Below, one piece after another: positions 1 to 7,366 of a stretch of DNA of 11,833 nucleotides. This DNA is from Anaerolineaceae bacterium (GTDB taxonomy: Bacteria > Chloroflexota > Anaerolineae > Anaerolineales > Anaerolineaceae): NCBI GenBank assembly GCA_003542325.1, contig DPKV01000090.1, forward strand, positions 295-12,127, in the 5' to 3' direction. Each line of letters starts with the position of its first letter. Positions within the stretch are counted from its first letter, which is position 1. A model generated the notes under the pieces. That model saw only the letters and a list, made by a program, of their open reading frames with translations, did not search any database and had not been told where the DNA came from. The position numbers and the translations under genes are program-made.

Positions 1-65
1 GTTCCCTGATTCCTAATACCTAATTCCTAGTTCCCTGATTCCTAATACCTAATTCCTAGTTCCTA
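1..65. repeat. Heptamer-derived tandem repeat (29-bp unit)
   Basis: Two perfect copies of a 29-bp unit lie at 1-29 and 30-58, followed by the start of a third at 59-65. The unit itself splits into one 8-mer and three 7-mers: GTTCCCTG, ATTCCTA, ATACCTA, ATTCCTA. It therefore looks like an expanded heptanucleotide repeat. It ends just before the promoter of the next gene and may continue beyond the left edge of the window. No reading frame crosses it convincingly. Confidence 0.9.
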
Positions 66-94
66 TTTACCTCCCGCGGAAAATTTTATACAAT
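66..94 (+). promoter_or_regulatory. Candidate sigma-70 type promoter of the GNAT-like gene
   Basis: A TTTACC box (66-71) and a TACAAT box (89-94) are separated by 17 bases, with 4/6 and 5/6 matches to the consensus. Transcription would begin near 101. This lies downstream of the ATG at 93, so that ATG could not be translated from this promoter, which supports the internal start at 132. Sequence match only. Confidence 0.45.
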
Positions 95-131
95 GGGAGA
101 GTCCTTTTCACTTGTTATTATCGGAGCAATT

Positions 132-1247
132 ATGGAACTGCATACCATACAAAACCGCAAAGACCTGCGGGCATTCATTCAATTTCCCTATGACCTTTAC
201 CGCGATGACCCCTTATGGATCGCGCCGCTGCGCTCGGATCAGTGGGCGCAATTTGACCCGCAGAAAAACCCCATGCTGGATCACTGTGAGACGGTGTTAT
301 TCCTTCTCGAAGACGAAGGCAAGGTGATCGGGCGGTGCTCCGCTTTTATTGACCGCCTGGCGGTGGATTACTGGGGCAAACCGATTGGGCTGTTCGGTTC
401 GTTTGAGTGTATCGAGGACGAAAAGGCGGCGCATTTGCTGCTCTCCGCGGCGAAGGATTGGCTGGCTGCGCACGGGATGAAATCCATGCGCGGGCCTTGG
501 AGTTTCGCCTCGCAGGAGTGGGGGTTGGAGGTCGAGGGTGGGAACCTGCCGCCGGTGATCCTCGCGCCGCATAACCCCACCTATTATGTGGATTATCTCG
601 AGGCTTTCGGACTGGGGAAGGCGATGGACCTGTTGACGTACCTGGCCGATATGGGCGCAGGCTACGACATCCCCGAACGATATCTGACACTTACACAACG
701 CATCCAGGAACGCTATGGCGTTACAGTGAGGCCGGTGCGGATGAATGACCTTGAGGCGGACGTGATGACGATCATGGATCTTTCCAACCGCTCCATTTCT
801 GACAACTGGGGCTATTACCCGGTGACGATGGACGAGGCGCGGGCGATGACCAGGGACCTGAAACAAATCGTCAACCCGGAAGCACTCCTGCTCGCCGAAG
901 ATTCTGAGGGGAATCCGATCGGGTTTGGATTGTCGCTGCCGGATGTGAACATCTTGTTAAAAGGCCTGCACGGGCGGTTATTCCCATTTGGCTGGCTCAA
1001 ATTGCTGTTCGGGCTGAAGAAATTACATCAGTATCGGATGTGGGCGCTGGGGGTGGTGCCGGAATACCAGGGAAAGGCGATTGACACCCTGCTGTATAAG
1101 GCCACATACGAAGCGTTGAAAAAAGTCCAGGTGCGGATGGAAATCAATTACGTTCTGGAGAACAACGATCGGATGAACAACTCCTTGTTGAAGCTGGGCG
1201 TGACGCCGCTCCGGCGTTACCGGGTGTATGAGATGGCTTTTGATTGA
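132..1247 (+). CDS. GNAT-superfamily acyltransferase-like protein
   Basis: The protein has 371 residues. The N-terminal part (about 1-190) resembles a widespread bacterial family of unknown substrate, with a segment 'DPLWIAPLR' followed by a 'DPQKNP' stretch near residues 27-46. The C-terminal part carries a recognisable GNAT acetyl-CoA binding segment, 'VVPEYQGKAID' (about 308-318), and a later 'NNDRMNNSLLKLG' (about 344-356) like the usual GNAT motif B. The enzyme is probably cytoplasmic; no signal peptide or membrane helix is seen. I chose the ATG at 132 over the one at 93 because GGAG lies 5 bases upstream of it and the likely transcription start is after 93. It converges on ubiX with only 12 bases between the stop codons. 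The substrate cannot be told from sequence. Confidence 0.75.
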   Translation: MELHTIQNRKDLRAFIQFPYDLYRDDPLWIAPLRSDQWAQFDPQKNPMLDHCETVLFLLEDEGKVIGRCSAFIDRLAVDYWGKPIGLFGSFECIEDEKAAHLLLSAAKDWLAAHGMKSMRGPWSFASQEWGLEVEGGNLPPVILAPHNPTYYVDYLEAFGLGKAMDLLTYLADMGAGYDIPERYLTLTQRIQERYGVTVRPVRMNDLEADVMTIMDLSNRSISDNWGYYPVTMDEARAMTRDLKQIVNPEALLLAEDSEGNPIGFGLSLPDVNILLKGLHGRLFPFGWLKLLFGLKKLHQYRMWALGVVPEYQGKAIDTLLYKATYEALKKVQVRMEINYVLENNDRMNNSLLKLGVTPLRRYRVYEMAFD

Positions 1248-1259
1248 GATAGACCGGGG

Positions 1260-1826
1260 TTAACCGTTCCAGGGCTGGACAAGGTCATTGGCGATCCCGA
1301 TCCGGGCGAGCATTCGTCCAACGGTCGCATTGACCAGATCATCAATCGTCTGGGGATGGTGGTAGAAGGCGGGGATGGGCGGGAAGATGATCGCGCCGGC
1401 TTCGGCAGCCTGTGACATCAGGCGCAAGTGCCCTGGATGGAGGGGCGTTTCACGTACGGCGAGGAGGAGGGGACGGCCTTCTTTCAGGCAGACATCGGCG
1501 GCACGCTGCACGAGGTTCTCTGCATAAGAATTGGCGATGCCGGACAGGGTCTTGATCGAGCAGGGTGTGACCAGCATGCCGTCGGTTGAGAAGGACCCGG
1601 AGGCAATCGGCGCGCTGAGGTCCTCCGGCTGCCAGACGTGAGAGGCCAGGTGACGCAGGTCGGAGGGTGAACGGCCGGTTTCTTCTTTGAGAACGCGGAT
1701 GCCGACCGGTGTGATGATGAGGTGGGTTTCGATCCCCAGGCGTTCCAGCGTTTCGAGTGCCCGCAGACCGTAGATGGCACCGCTGGCGCCGGTGATGGCC
1801 AGGATAATGCGATTATTTGACTCCAT
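1260..1826 (-). CDS. ubiX: Flavin prenyltransferase, UbiX family
   Basis: UbiX joins a dimethylallyl group to FMN, making the prenylated FMN that UbiD-family decarboxylases need. The protein has 188 residues, normal for the family. Residues 12-20 (TGASGAIYG) form the phosphate/FMN-binding loop. The conserved block from 'TPCSIKTLSGIA' (87-98) through 'RAADVCLKEGRPLLLAVRE' (108-126), 'HPGHLRLM' and 'PAFYHHPQTIDDLV' (152-165) is typical. I chose the ATG at 1826 over the upstream in-frame ATG at 1853 because the family begins a few residues before the glycine loop and because a TATAAT box sits between the two. A UbiD-family gene lies 6 kb away on the same strand, and UbiX is its expected cofactor supplier. 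If that gene works on anhydromevalonate phosphate, this UbiX serves isoprenoid synthesis. A role in ubiquinone or menaquinone synthesis is the alternative, but the neighbours do not suggest it. Confidence 0.93.
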   Translation of the reverse strand: MESNNRIILAITGASGAIYGLRALETLERLGIETHLIITPVGIRVLKEETGRSPSDLRHLASHVWQPEDLSAPIASGSFSTDGMLVTPCSIKTLSGIANSYAENLVQRAADVCLKEGRPLLLAVRETPLHPGHLRLMSQAAEAGAIIFPPIPAFYHHPQTIDDLVNATVGRMLARIGIANDLVQPWNG

Positions 1827-1832
1827 ACTTAC

Positions 1833-1838
1833 ATTATA
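1833..1838 (-). promoter_or_regulatory. TATAAT box placed for a leaderless ubiX transcript
   Basis: A perfect TATAAT on the minus strand ends 6 bases before the ATG of ubiX, so transcription would begin at or next to the start codon. No ribosome binding site is visible before that ATG, which agrees with a leaderless message. No good -35 box stands 17 bases upstream (TCCATG at best), so the call is moderate. Confidence 0.45.
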
Positions 1839-1965
1839 ATAGACATAAATCATTACATGGAGGGAGAAGAGGTAAAAGAATAAAATGATTACGGTTTTTC
1901 AATAGATCCATGTATTATACGGTCATCTAAAAAATAATCTTAACTATCATAGCCTAAGAGGGAAA

Positions 1966-4374
1966 ATGTTCGAGAAAAGAATCCATTGTAGAATCTTCGT
2001 ACTACTTGTAGTGTTTTCATTTGGATTATTAAATGCCTGCCAACCATCCGGCTTGTCCGATGAGACCAATACGGCAACCCAGCCAATCCTTTCAGCCAAT
2101 CCGACTTCAACGCCTGATCAAGAACGAACAGAGGATCACCCTGAACCGTCTCCCCCAGAATCCGAACTGACTCCTGACCCACTTGAACGGGTTGAACTAC
2201 CTGTACCAGAGCCTGTTAATCCTGAACTTCTGATCACAAATACGGACGGCTCGCTTTACGTGGTTCTTGATGAGGAGGAAATCGTCGGCGCCGATCGCCA
2301 CCATCCTGCCATGCCCAGCTATATCTGGTCCCTGAACGCGAAAGTGGAGGGGATTGAGACTATTGTGGTGGAATTCGATCTCCTAGACACCGTTGATCCT
2401 GACGACCTGTACTTTTACGGTTACGACCGCGGCTTCTTTATCGGCCTTCACAACCTGGATGATGTAAGTGATGTGCTGTTTTATTACACTATGAATTCAA
2501 ATGAATGGGATGCGACCATGATTGATGAGGATCCGGGCAAGCTCTCCCATCTGACCGCTGAAAACAAGCTCTACTATCCTGAACTGGCTGAGGATCTAAG
2601 CCGGTATTCAACCTCAGACGCAAATGGGCATTACATTGTGCATATCCCGTACGAGCAGTTTAACAGTGGAATGAGGAACCTCGTGCTTCAGTTCCTGCCC
2701 GGCGCGATCTATACCAATGTGCGGATTTATGCCGACGGAAGCGGAGGTTTCGGCGTCGGACGGCTTGACGAGCTGATTTCCGAACAGCCGCCGGTTGAGC
2801 TCGAGGACTTCAATGACCTGACTTTCCATCTGTGGGAAGATAGAGAAAGCGTGGACGGCATGATGCGGAGCGATGTGATAGACAAAATCAAAAAAGAAAA
2901 TCAGTGGTCCGAGAAAACGATCTCGGATGCTCTTATCAATGAAGACGGAACAACCAACATGTATCTTGCCGATTACGACCTTGAAGGATACGAGGATGAA
3001 ATCGTCGGCGAATACGGGGTCGTTCCGGAAGATGTTATGGCGATTATAGTAGCCGTGAACAACAATTGGGATGACCCGAGTTTCAGCCAGAATCGAACCG
3101 CGCTTGTCAACTTTGTCCTTGACAACATGGTGGACCCGGAGACGGGACTCATTTACGGGGTCTGGGACAATGCGCAGGGGGTGCTCGTGGCTACGGACCG
3201 CATATCCAGAAGTACGCTTCAGATTGCCATCGCCATGATGGGCACCGAGAATGTGGACGAAGCCAGAATCTGGGCCCTGATTGACGCCGTAATCGAGCAC
3301 GAGCTTCTCTATATTAACGGCACATATTATTATGTGCCCGGCGGCCAGCTCAGCGCAGACGGGACAGTAGAGCTTGACTTGGACGATTTTGCGGTTACCG
3401 AGGGATTTATGTCTTATTTCAGGGACATGATCTGGTATCACAAAGAGGATCAGCAGAAGGATCCGCTTGCAACCTACAAGACGCTGGAAGGCTTTGCCAA
3501 CTCCATGGAACTTTTGCTTGAGGGACAGGAGCAGAATCCCACCAACCTGCCGCCGGGAACCCTCAGGGTCACTTTCAATGAGGACGGTACTCGAACCTTT
3601 GAGTCAGTCGGCGAATTCCACATGGATAATGTGTTCTTCAGCATATGGGCGATTGCTCACGAGTTCAACTACGCTGAAGCCACGAGCGGGTTCCAATTCA
3701 TGATGGCGGAGAAATTTAACGAGCTGATAGAGCATTTCCTGACGGCCAAGGCTGACGGAAACGAGGAATATGCCGCCCAGGATTTGGAACAGGCGAGAAG
3801 AATCGCTTCTTACTATCAGAATTCGATGCGCATCGTCAATACATCCTATCAGATGTATTACGACGTCTATAATTTCACCAAGGCCCAGGACGGCAGCACC
3901 ATCTTTGCCGCCGCATATGATGTTAACACTGGAGATGTGGTTTTTCGTGATTCGGTCGGCGAAGAAGACGGCAGTGCGCCGTGGGATGCCTACCAGCAGC
4001 GTTTCGGCGCCACCAACACGGCCGTTAATTATGCCTTTATGAACCTTTTTTTCCATGACCAGGAGCTTGCGGAAGAATCCTTGAAGATGGTGATGACCAG
4101 TATTGGGCTTTTTGACGGATTCGTGCTCAACGAGCCAGTGGATTTGGACATAAGCGACACGGAAGTCCTTACCCGCTTCTTTGAAAAGGGAGTTTCGATT
4201 GTCGGCAATGACGGAATCTGGTTTGAGAGGTATTTCGCTGGACCAAAGTGGCCTTGCAGTATATCCACGCGCGCGGCTTTTGACGATGCGGAAAATTTCG
4301 CCTGGCGCCATAAATCACTGGATGAATTCATGCAGCGCACGCTCAGGCAGGCCGGGTATTACGGAGAGGAATAG
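1966..4374 (+). CDS. Large secreted lipoprotein of unknown function
   Basis: The product has 802 residues. Residues 1-24 are a signal peptide with a lipobox, 'LLNAC', that puts the lipidated Cys at 25, so the protein should be anchored outside the cytoplasmic membrane. Residues about 26-80 form a low-complexity linker rich in Thr, Pro, Glu and Asp. Residues about 80-265 look beta-rich, with many acidic and aromatic residues, and could be a carbohydrate-binding-like domain. The remainder looks mostly helical, with repeated aromatic stretches such as 'YYYVPGG' and 'SYQMYYDVYNF', and could be an alpha/alpha-barrel of the glycosidase kind. That last reading is only an impression; I do not recognise a family or catalytic motif. 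The start at 1966 has GAGGG three bases upstream. It is divergent from ubiX and convergent with the dehydratase operon, so it is not co-transcribed with either. Confidence 0.85.
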   Translation: MFEKRIHCRIFVLLVVFSFGLLNACQPSGLSDETNTATQPILSANPTSTPDQERTEDHPEPSPPESELTPDPLERVELPVPEPVNPELLITNTDGSLYVVLDEEEIVGADRHHPAMPSYIWSLNAKVEGIETIVVEFDLLDTVDPDDLYFYGYDRGFFIGLHNLDDVSDVLFYYTMNSNEWDATMIDEDPGKLSHLTAENKLYYPELAEDLSRYSTSDANGHYIVHIPYEQFNSGMRNLVLQFLPGAIYTNVRIYADGSGGFGVGRLDELISEQPPVELEDFNDLTFHLWEDRESVDGMMRSDVIDKIKKENQWSEKTISDALINEDGTTNMYLADYDLEGYEDEIVGEYGVVPEDVMAIIVAVNNNWDDPSFSQNRTALVNFVLDNMVDPETGLIYGVWDNAQGVLVATDRISRSTLQIAIAMMGTENVDEARIWALIDAVIEHELLYINGTYYYVPGGQLSADGTVELDLDDFAVTEGFMSYFRDMIWYHKEDQQKDPLATYKTLEGFANSMELLLEGQEQNPTNLPPGTLRVTFNEDGTRTFESVGEFHMDNVFFSIWAIAHEFNYAEATSGFQFMMAEKFNELIEHFLTAKADGNEEYAAQDLEQARRIASYYQNSMRIVNTSYQMYYDVYNFTKAQDGSTIFAAAYDVNTGDVVFRDSVGEEDGSAPWDAYQQRFGATNTAVNYAFMNLFFHDQELAEESLKMVMTSIGLFDGFVLNEPVDLDISDTEVLTRFFEKGVSIVGNDGIWFERYFAGPKWPCSISTRAAFDDAENFAWRHKSLDEFMQRTLRQAGYYGEE

Positions 4375-4413
4375 CGGGCTCTGACAGGGGAATAATTGGG
4401 AGTGGGGTGGTTT

Positions 4414-4450
4414 TGTCACGTGGGTGCCTGCGGCACCACACATGACCTAC
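4414..4450 (+). repeat. Palindromic intergenic repeat, copy A
   Basis: The element starts TGTCACGT and ends ACATGACCTAC. Its centre is a perfect 6-bp hairpin, GGTGCC-TGC-GGCACC. Copies B (7273-7310, inverted) and C (7367-7466) share the ends. It lies between the convergent lipoprotein and dehydratase genes, where it could act as a bidirectional terminator, though no clear T-run follows on either strand. Confidence 0.7.
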
Positions 4451-4466
4451 ATTTCATATTGTGCGG

Positions 4467-4856
4467 TCAGGGGATGGTGATCTTTCCTTGATCTGCATCC
4501 AGGGCGATCTGCATGCCCGTTTCCATCCGGCTGAGGTTAATTTGGTCGATGCATGGGATTTCAGAAATGATGCAGCCGACGGCCGTGATGGTCTCACATT
4601 CGGCATTGATGATGGCGAGGGGGGCGTGAACGTTCTTTTTCAGGCGGTAGAGCACATAGGAACCGACGGTCGAGCCTTTGCCGGTGGGAAAGACGAGGAT
4701 TTTTCCGGCGATGGATTGACCCTCAAGGTCGTGGCCGGTTTCGGTGATGACGCCGGTTTCAGGGTCAACGCCGCCGTAGAAGGAAATACCCATGCGGCTG
4801 ACGAGCGCGGGGCCGGATGCCTGACCGGGGAAGATGGTGCGACCGGTGAGTTTCAT
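4467..4856 (-). CDS. Phosphomevalonate dehydratase small subunit (aconitase X, DUF126)
   Basis: This is the small (swivel-domain) subunit of a two-subunit aconitase-X hydro-lyase. With the large subunit it would dehydrate mevalonate 5-phosphate to trans-anhydromevalonate 5-phosphate. The product has 129 residues. The family core is plain: 'ISFYGGVDPETG' (about 24-35), 'GKILVFPTGKGSTVGSYVLY' (about 51-70) containing the conserved Gly-Lys-Gly-Ser, and 'AECETITAVG' with 'IISEIPCID' further on. I chose the ATG at 4856 over the TTG at 4862 because the family starts MKLTGR and because GAGGAGG lies 7 bases upstream. Its ATGA overlaps the stop codon of the large subunit, a sign of coupled translation. 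Related bacterial enzymes act on cis-3-hydroxyproline; the nearby UbiD and UbiX genes favour the mevalonate role. Confidence 0.85.
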   Translation of the reverse strand: MKLTGRTIFPGQASGPALVSRMGISFYGGVDPETGVITETGHDLEGQSIAGKILVFPTGKGSTVGSYVLYRLKKNVHAPLAIINAECETITAVGCIISEIPCIDQINLSRMETGMQIALDADQGKITIP

Positions 4857-6052
4857 CGGCAAGCCTCCTCGATGACGGCGTCAAACTCGAGCAGACGGGT
4901 CTTGAATTTGTTCTTCCCAGCCGCATAATAACAGGCTTTGGCGGAGTCGGTGGCAAGCGCTTTGAAGCGGCCTTTTATCGGGGCGACCACGCAGCAGGTA
5001 TCGGTGGCGAATTTGGCCCCTGCCGCTTCTATAATCGCTGTGTAGCCCATCCGGTCGGCCATCCCTTTGACGGGACGCGACGTTGTGATCCAGAATTCCT
5101 TGGTGACATGTTTACCGTCCAGGAGTTGGGCGATGCGCTGGATCTCCCGCAGGGAAAGGTGCGGGCAGCCCAGGCTGACGAAATCCACCTCATCGGGTTC
5201 GGCACTGGTCAAATCTGATCGTGCCTGGTCCAGATCGGCCTGGGTGATAATCATGGTTTCAGCAGGGGGCGTGTGTTGGGCGGCTTCCGGTGTGATCCCT
5301 TCCAGGTGGAAGAGGGCGACGCCGCCAAAGGTGGCGATGCTGGCACAGAAGGATTTTAGGTTTTCCAAAGAAGCTTCTTCAATGCCGGAGATATAGGGGA
5401 CAGGGCGGATGCCTTGTGCTTGAAGCCGGTCACCGATGGCCTTGCCCAGCGCACCGAAGTCCGGGTTGGTCTGGACTTCCCCTTTTACAACAACATGCAC
5501 GGTGGGGCGACGATTCTCATCCAGATGATAGCCGTAGGCCGGAGTTCGGCCGGTGAGAGCGGCGGCCAGGGCAGAGGGCCCGCCTTCCCGGTTGGTGCGT
5601 GCTCCCAGAACGGCATTGGCGTAGCAAACCGCGCTGCTTTCCGCCCAGGCGATATGCTCGCCAAAGCGGGGCAGGTTGCCAAAAAGGTAGGGCGTGCAGG
5701 AACAGGTGGTGACCACCCCCATTGTCTCAAAGGCCGCCAGCACACGGCGCTGGTTGACGGCGAAATCCTCCGTGATTCCCAGAGCCTCGTAGTTCTCAAC
5801 GTCCATCCCGGCCGGGTTGAGCGTGGTGAGGACCTGCGCCTTACCCCCACCGTTTGCCATCTCCGCCAGCCAGGCCAGCCCCGCTTCCCCCAGGTTGTCG
5901 TAACTGACACCGGAGATCTGGACGGACTGGACTGGCAGGAGGCGTTCCGCGCCGTAAATGCGGCCCAGTGCTGTCAGGATCTGCATCGCTTTTTGGGCTG
6001 CAGGGCCGGATTCGCCGTTCAGTAGAGCTTGTTCTTCAGGGGTGAGGTGCAT
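4853..6052 (-). CDS. Phosphomevalonate dehydratase large subunit (aconitase X, DUF521)
   Basis: This is the large, iron-sulfur binding subunit of the aconitase-X enzyme. The protein has 399 residues from the ATG at 6052; a TTG at 6061 would add three. I chose the ATG because the family begins M-x-LTPEE and continues 'LLNGESG'. Candidate cluster ligands (numbered from the ATG) are Cys117 and Cys119 in 'TTCSCTP', Cys296 in 'LGCPHLS' and Cys353/354 in 'TDTCCVVAP'. Other family blocks are 'WAESSAVCYANAVLGARTNREGGPSA' (about 136-161, given here only as position and key residues Ser, Asn, Arg, Thr) and 'FWITTSRPVKG' near 320. The gene begins five bases after the stop of the SGNH-like lipoprotein and ends overlapping the small subunit, so the three form one operon. 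The substrate is inferred: bacterial aconitase-X enzymes can also dehydrate cis-3-hydroxy-L-proline, but no proline-catabolism gene is seen here. Confidence 0.88.
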   Translation of the reverse strand: MHLTPEEQALLNGESGPAAQKAMQILTALGRIYGAERLLPVQSVQISGVSYDNLGEAGLAWLAEMANGGGKAQVLTTLNPAGMDVENYEALGITEDFAVNQRRVLAAFETMGVVTTCSCTPYLFGNLPRFGEHIAWAESSAVCYANAVLGARTNREGGPSALAAALTGRTPAYGYHLDENRRPTVHVVVKGEVQTNPDFGALGKAIGDRLQAQGIRPVPYISGIEEASLENLKSFCASIATFGGVALFHLEGITPEAAQHTPPAETMIITQADLDQARSDLTSAEPDEVDFVSLGCPHLSLREIQRIAQLLDGKHVTKEFWITTSRPVKGMADRMGYTAIIEAAGAKFATDTCCVVAPIKGRFKALATDSAKACYYAAGKNKFKTRLLEFDAVIEEACR

Positions 6053-6057
6053 AAGGA

Positions 6058-7056
6058 TCAATTGCCTGATATGGGCAGGTCATTTACCTGCCGCCAGACG
6101 GAGTCGATGACCTGGAGGGCGGTCAGGTTGCGGATCGGCCAGGCCTGCTTCAGGTTGCGGGGCTTGCTGAAATCATTCAGGCCGTGGGTCAGGTGGAAGC
6201 CGTCCTCCAGCACGCCGTGGCCGGGCAGCGGCTGGACAGCCACCCAGAAGTTCCAGAGGGGAATGTCATATTCGTAAGCGAGGCGTGCAATCGCCTGGTT
6301 GATCAGGTGATCGCCTTCGAGGTTATCGGCTTTGGTCGCCAGGATGGGAACTGCGCCGGACTCGATCACCGTTTCGATGATGAGGCGCATGTATTTTTCG
6401 TAATTTTCAACTTTATTGTTGCTGCCCCAGGATTCCTCCATGCTGATGAGAACGATGCTGGGTTGATATAAACGTAATTCGCAGGCCAACGGGGATTCAC
6501 CGCTTTCACAGAGGTCCTTGTTCGCCCAATAGTGGGAAAGGACGGAAGCGACGTTCATCCCACCGGCAGTGGCGACGCTTTCACGGGAGAAAGAGCCGGA
6601 GAAATGGTCAATCGTTTCCTGCAGGTATTCATAGTCAGGGCCTAGCGTGTACTGGTCCGGGTCGTCAAAGATCGAGAGGAAATAGGTGGGGATGTTCTGG
6701 CAGTCGCCGGCTTTGGAGAAATGGGTGGGGTCGTTTCCCATTTCCAAGCCGGCTGCATAGATCGCTCTGGAGTTGGCCGATACGGTTGGGACGACGGGCC
6801 ACTCCTGCCAGTCCTCGGGATCGAGGCGCAGGTCAGGGGTGGCGGTGATGGTGGCTGTGCTGGTGGGCTCTGCGGTTTCATCGGGTGCTTCCGAGGGATC
6901 GACAGATTCGATTTCAGTTGAGGATGATACCATGGTTTCCGCACCGGTGTTGTTTTCGGTGGGCATTGTTTCTCCCGTTGGCGTACAGGCGAACAGAAAT
7001 ACAATAATCATGATTACCAGGAGAAATAATTTTAATGGGGGTCGGGTCTGGGTCAA
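6058..7056 (-). CDS. SGNH/GDSL hydrolase-like lipoprotein with a Cys in the nucleophile position
   Basis: The product has 332 residues. Residues 1-23 are a signal peptide and 'FLFAC' sets the lipidated Cys at 24. A Ser/Thr/Glu/Pro linker runs to about residue 80. The rest looks like an SGNH hydrolase fold: block I appears as 'SKAGDC' (114-119) where GDS is usual, and the last block 'DGFHLT' (285-290) gives the Asp and His of the catalytic set. The segment 'IIETVIESGAVPILATKAD' (226-244) matches the usual strand and helix before it. The start is TTG, with GAGG eight bases upstream; no ATG lies early enough to keep the signal peptide. The stop codon lies five bases before the start of the dehydratase large subunit, so the two are co-transcribed, although one product is outside the membrane and the other is cytoplasmic. 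Substrate unknown; it could be an esterase or a non-catalytic carbohydrate-binding relative. Confidence 0.8.
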   Translation of the reverse strand: MTQTRPPLKLFLLVIMIIVFLFACTPTGETMPTENNTGAETMVSSSTEIESVDPSEAPDETAEPTSTATITATPDLRLDPEDWQEWPVVPTVSANSRAIYAAGLEMGNDPTHFSKAGDCQNIPTYFLSIFDDPDQYTLGPDYEYLQETIDHFSGSFSRESVATAGGMNVASVLSHYWANKDLCESGESPLACELRLYQPSIVLISMEESWGSNNKVENYEKYMRLIIETVIESGAVPILATKADNLEGDHLINQAIARLAYEYDIPLWNFWVAVQPLPGHGVLEDGFHLTHGLNDFSKPRNLKQAWPIRNLTALQVIDSVWRQVNDLPISGN

Positions 7057-7088
7057 CAGGGTAACCTCGGTGCTTTTTTAGCCGGGTG

Positions 7089-7116
7089 GATATAGCAATC
7101 AGTCTTATTTTACCAA
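7089..7116 (-). promoter_or_regulatory. Candidate promoter of the lipoprotein-dehydratase operon
   Basis: On the minus strand, TTGGTA (7116-7111) and TATATC (7094-7089) are 16 bases apart, each matching four of six consensus bases. Transcription would begin about 25 bases before the TTG start of the lipoprotein gene. Match to consensus only. Confidence 0.35.
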
Positions 7117-7217
7117 TCAAGTTTAACCCGCGAAGTATATGCGGGTCAACTGGGGGTAATTTTATCGCGAATTAACACAAAGACCATCCTGGAAAGAGAT
7201 TTTTCTATTTTGTGTAC

Positions 7218-7247
7218 TGTAAGGGCGAGGCATGCCTCGCCCTTACA
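7218..7247. repeat. Perfect 30-bp palindrome
   Basis: The arms TGTAAGGGCGAGGCA and TGCCTCGCCCTTACA are exact reverse complements with no spacer, centred on GCATGC. As RNA it would make a very stable stem on either strand. It lies downstream of the UbiD-family gene and upstream of the lipoprotein operon. Similar GC-rich palindromes centred on GCATGC occur as dispersed repeats in filamentous bacteria, from memory and not checked here. It could stop transcription, but there is no T-run directly after it. Confidence 0.9.
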
Positions 7248-7272
7248 ATCTGATTGCGTTTTTTAGGTTACA

Positions 7273-7310
7273 GTAGGTCACGTGTGACGGCGCAGCCGGC
7301 ATACGTGACA
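7273..7310 (-). repeat. Palindromic intergenic repeat, copy B
   Basis: Read on the minus strand this starts TGTCACGT, has a central hairpin CGGC-TGC-GCCG, and ends ACGTGACCTAC. The outer arms GTCACGT and ACGTGAC are perfectly complementary. Layout and length (38 bp) match copy A, including the TGC loop, while the stem bases differ. This suggests that structure is kept rather than sequence. Confidence 0.7.
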
Positions 7311-7366
7311 GAAATGATTTTGCATTGCATCATGGGTGGAATAATTAGATATTACTTTATTCGTTT

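Noticed and set aside
297..866. Minus-strand frame of 189 residues
   Set aside because: It is the antisense of the GNAT-like gene, rich in His and Arg, without ribosome binding site or motif.
1882..1905. Six-codon frame after an AGAGG site between ubiX and the lipoprotein gene
   Set aside because: Too short, and poor spacing from the AGAGG; taken as chance in an AT-rich promoter region.
2614..3441. Minus-strand frame of 275 residues inside the large lipoprotein gene
   Set aside because: The plus-strand gene has a signal peptide, lipobox and ribosome binding site; the antisense frame has none of these and no recognisable motif.
4467..6052. Aconitase X as a 3-hydroxyproline dehydratase
   Set aside because: Possible for the family, but no proline-catabolism genes are near, whereas UbiD and UbiX are; kept as the alternative in the entries.
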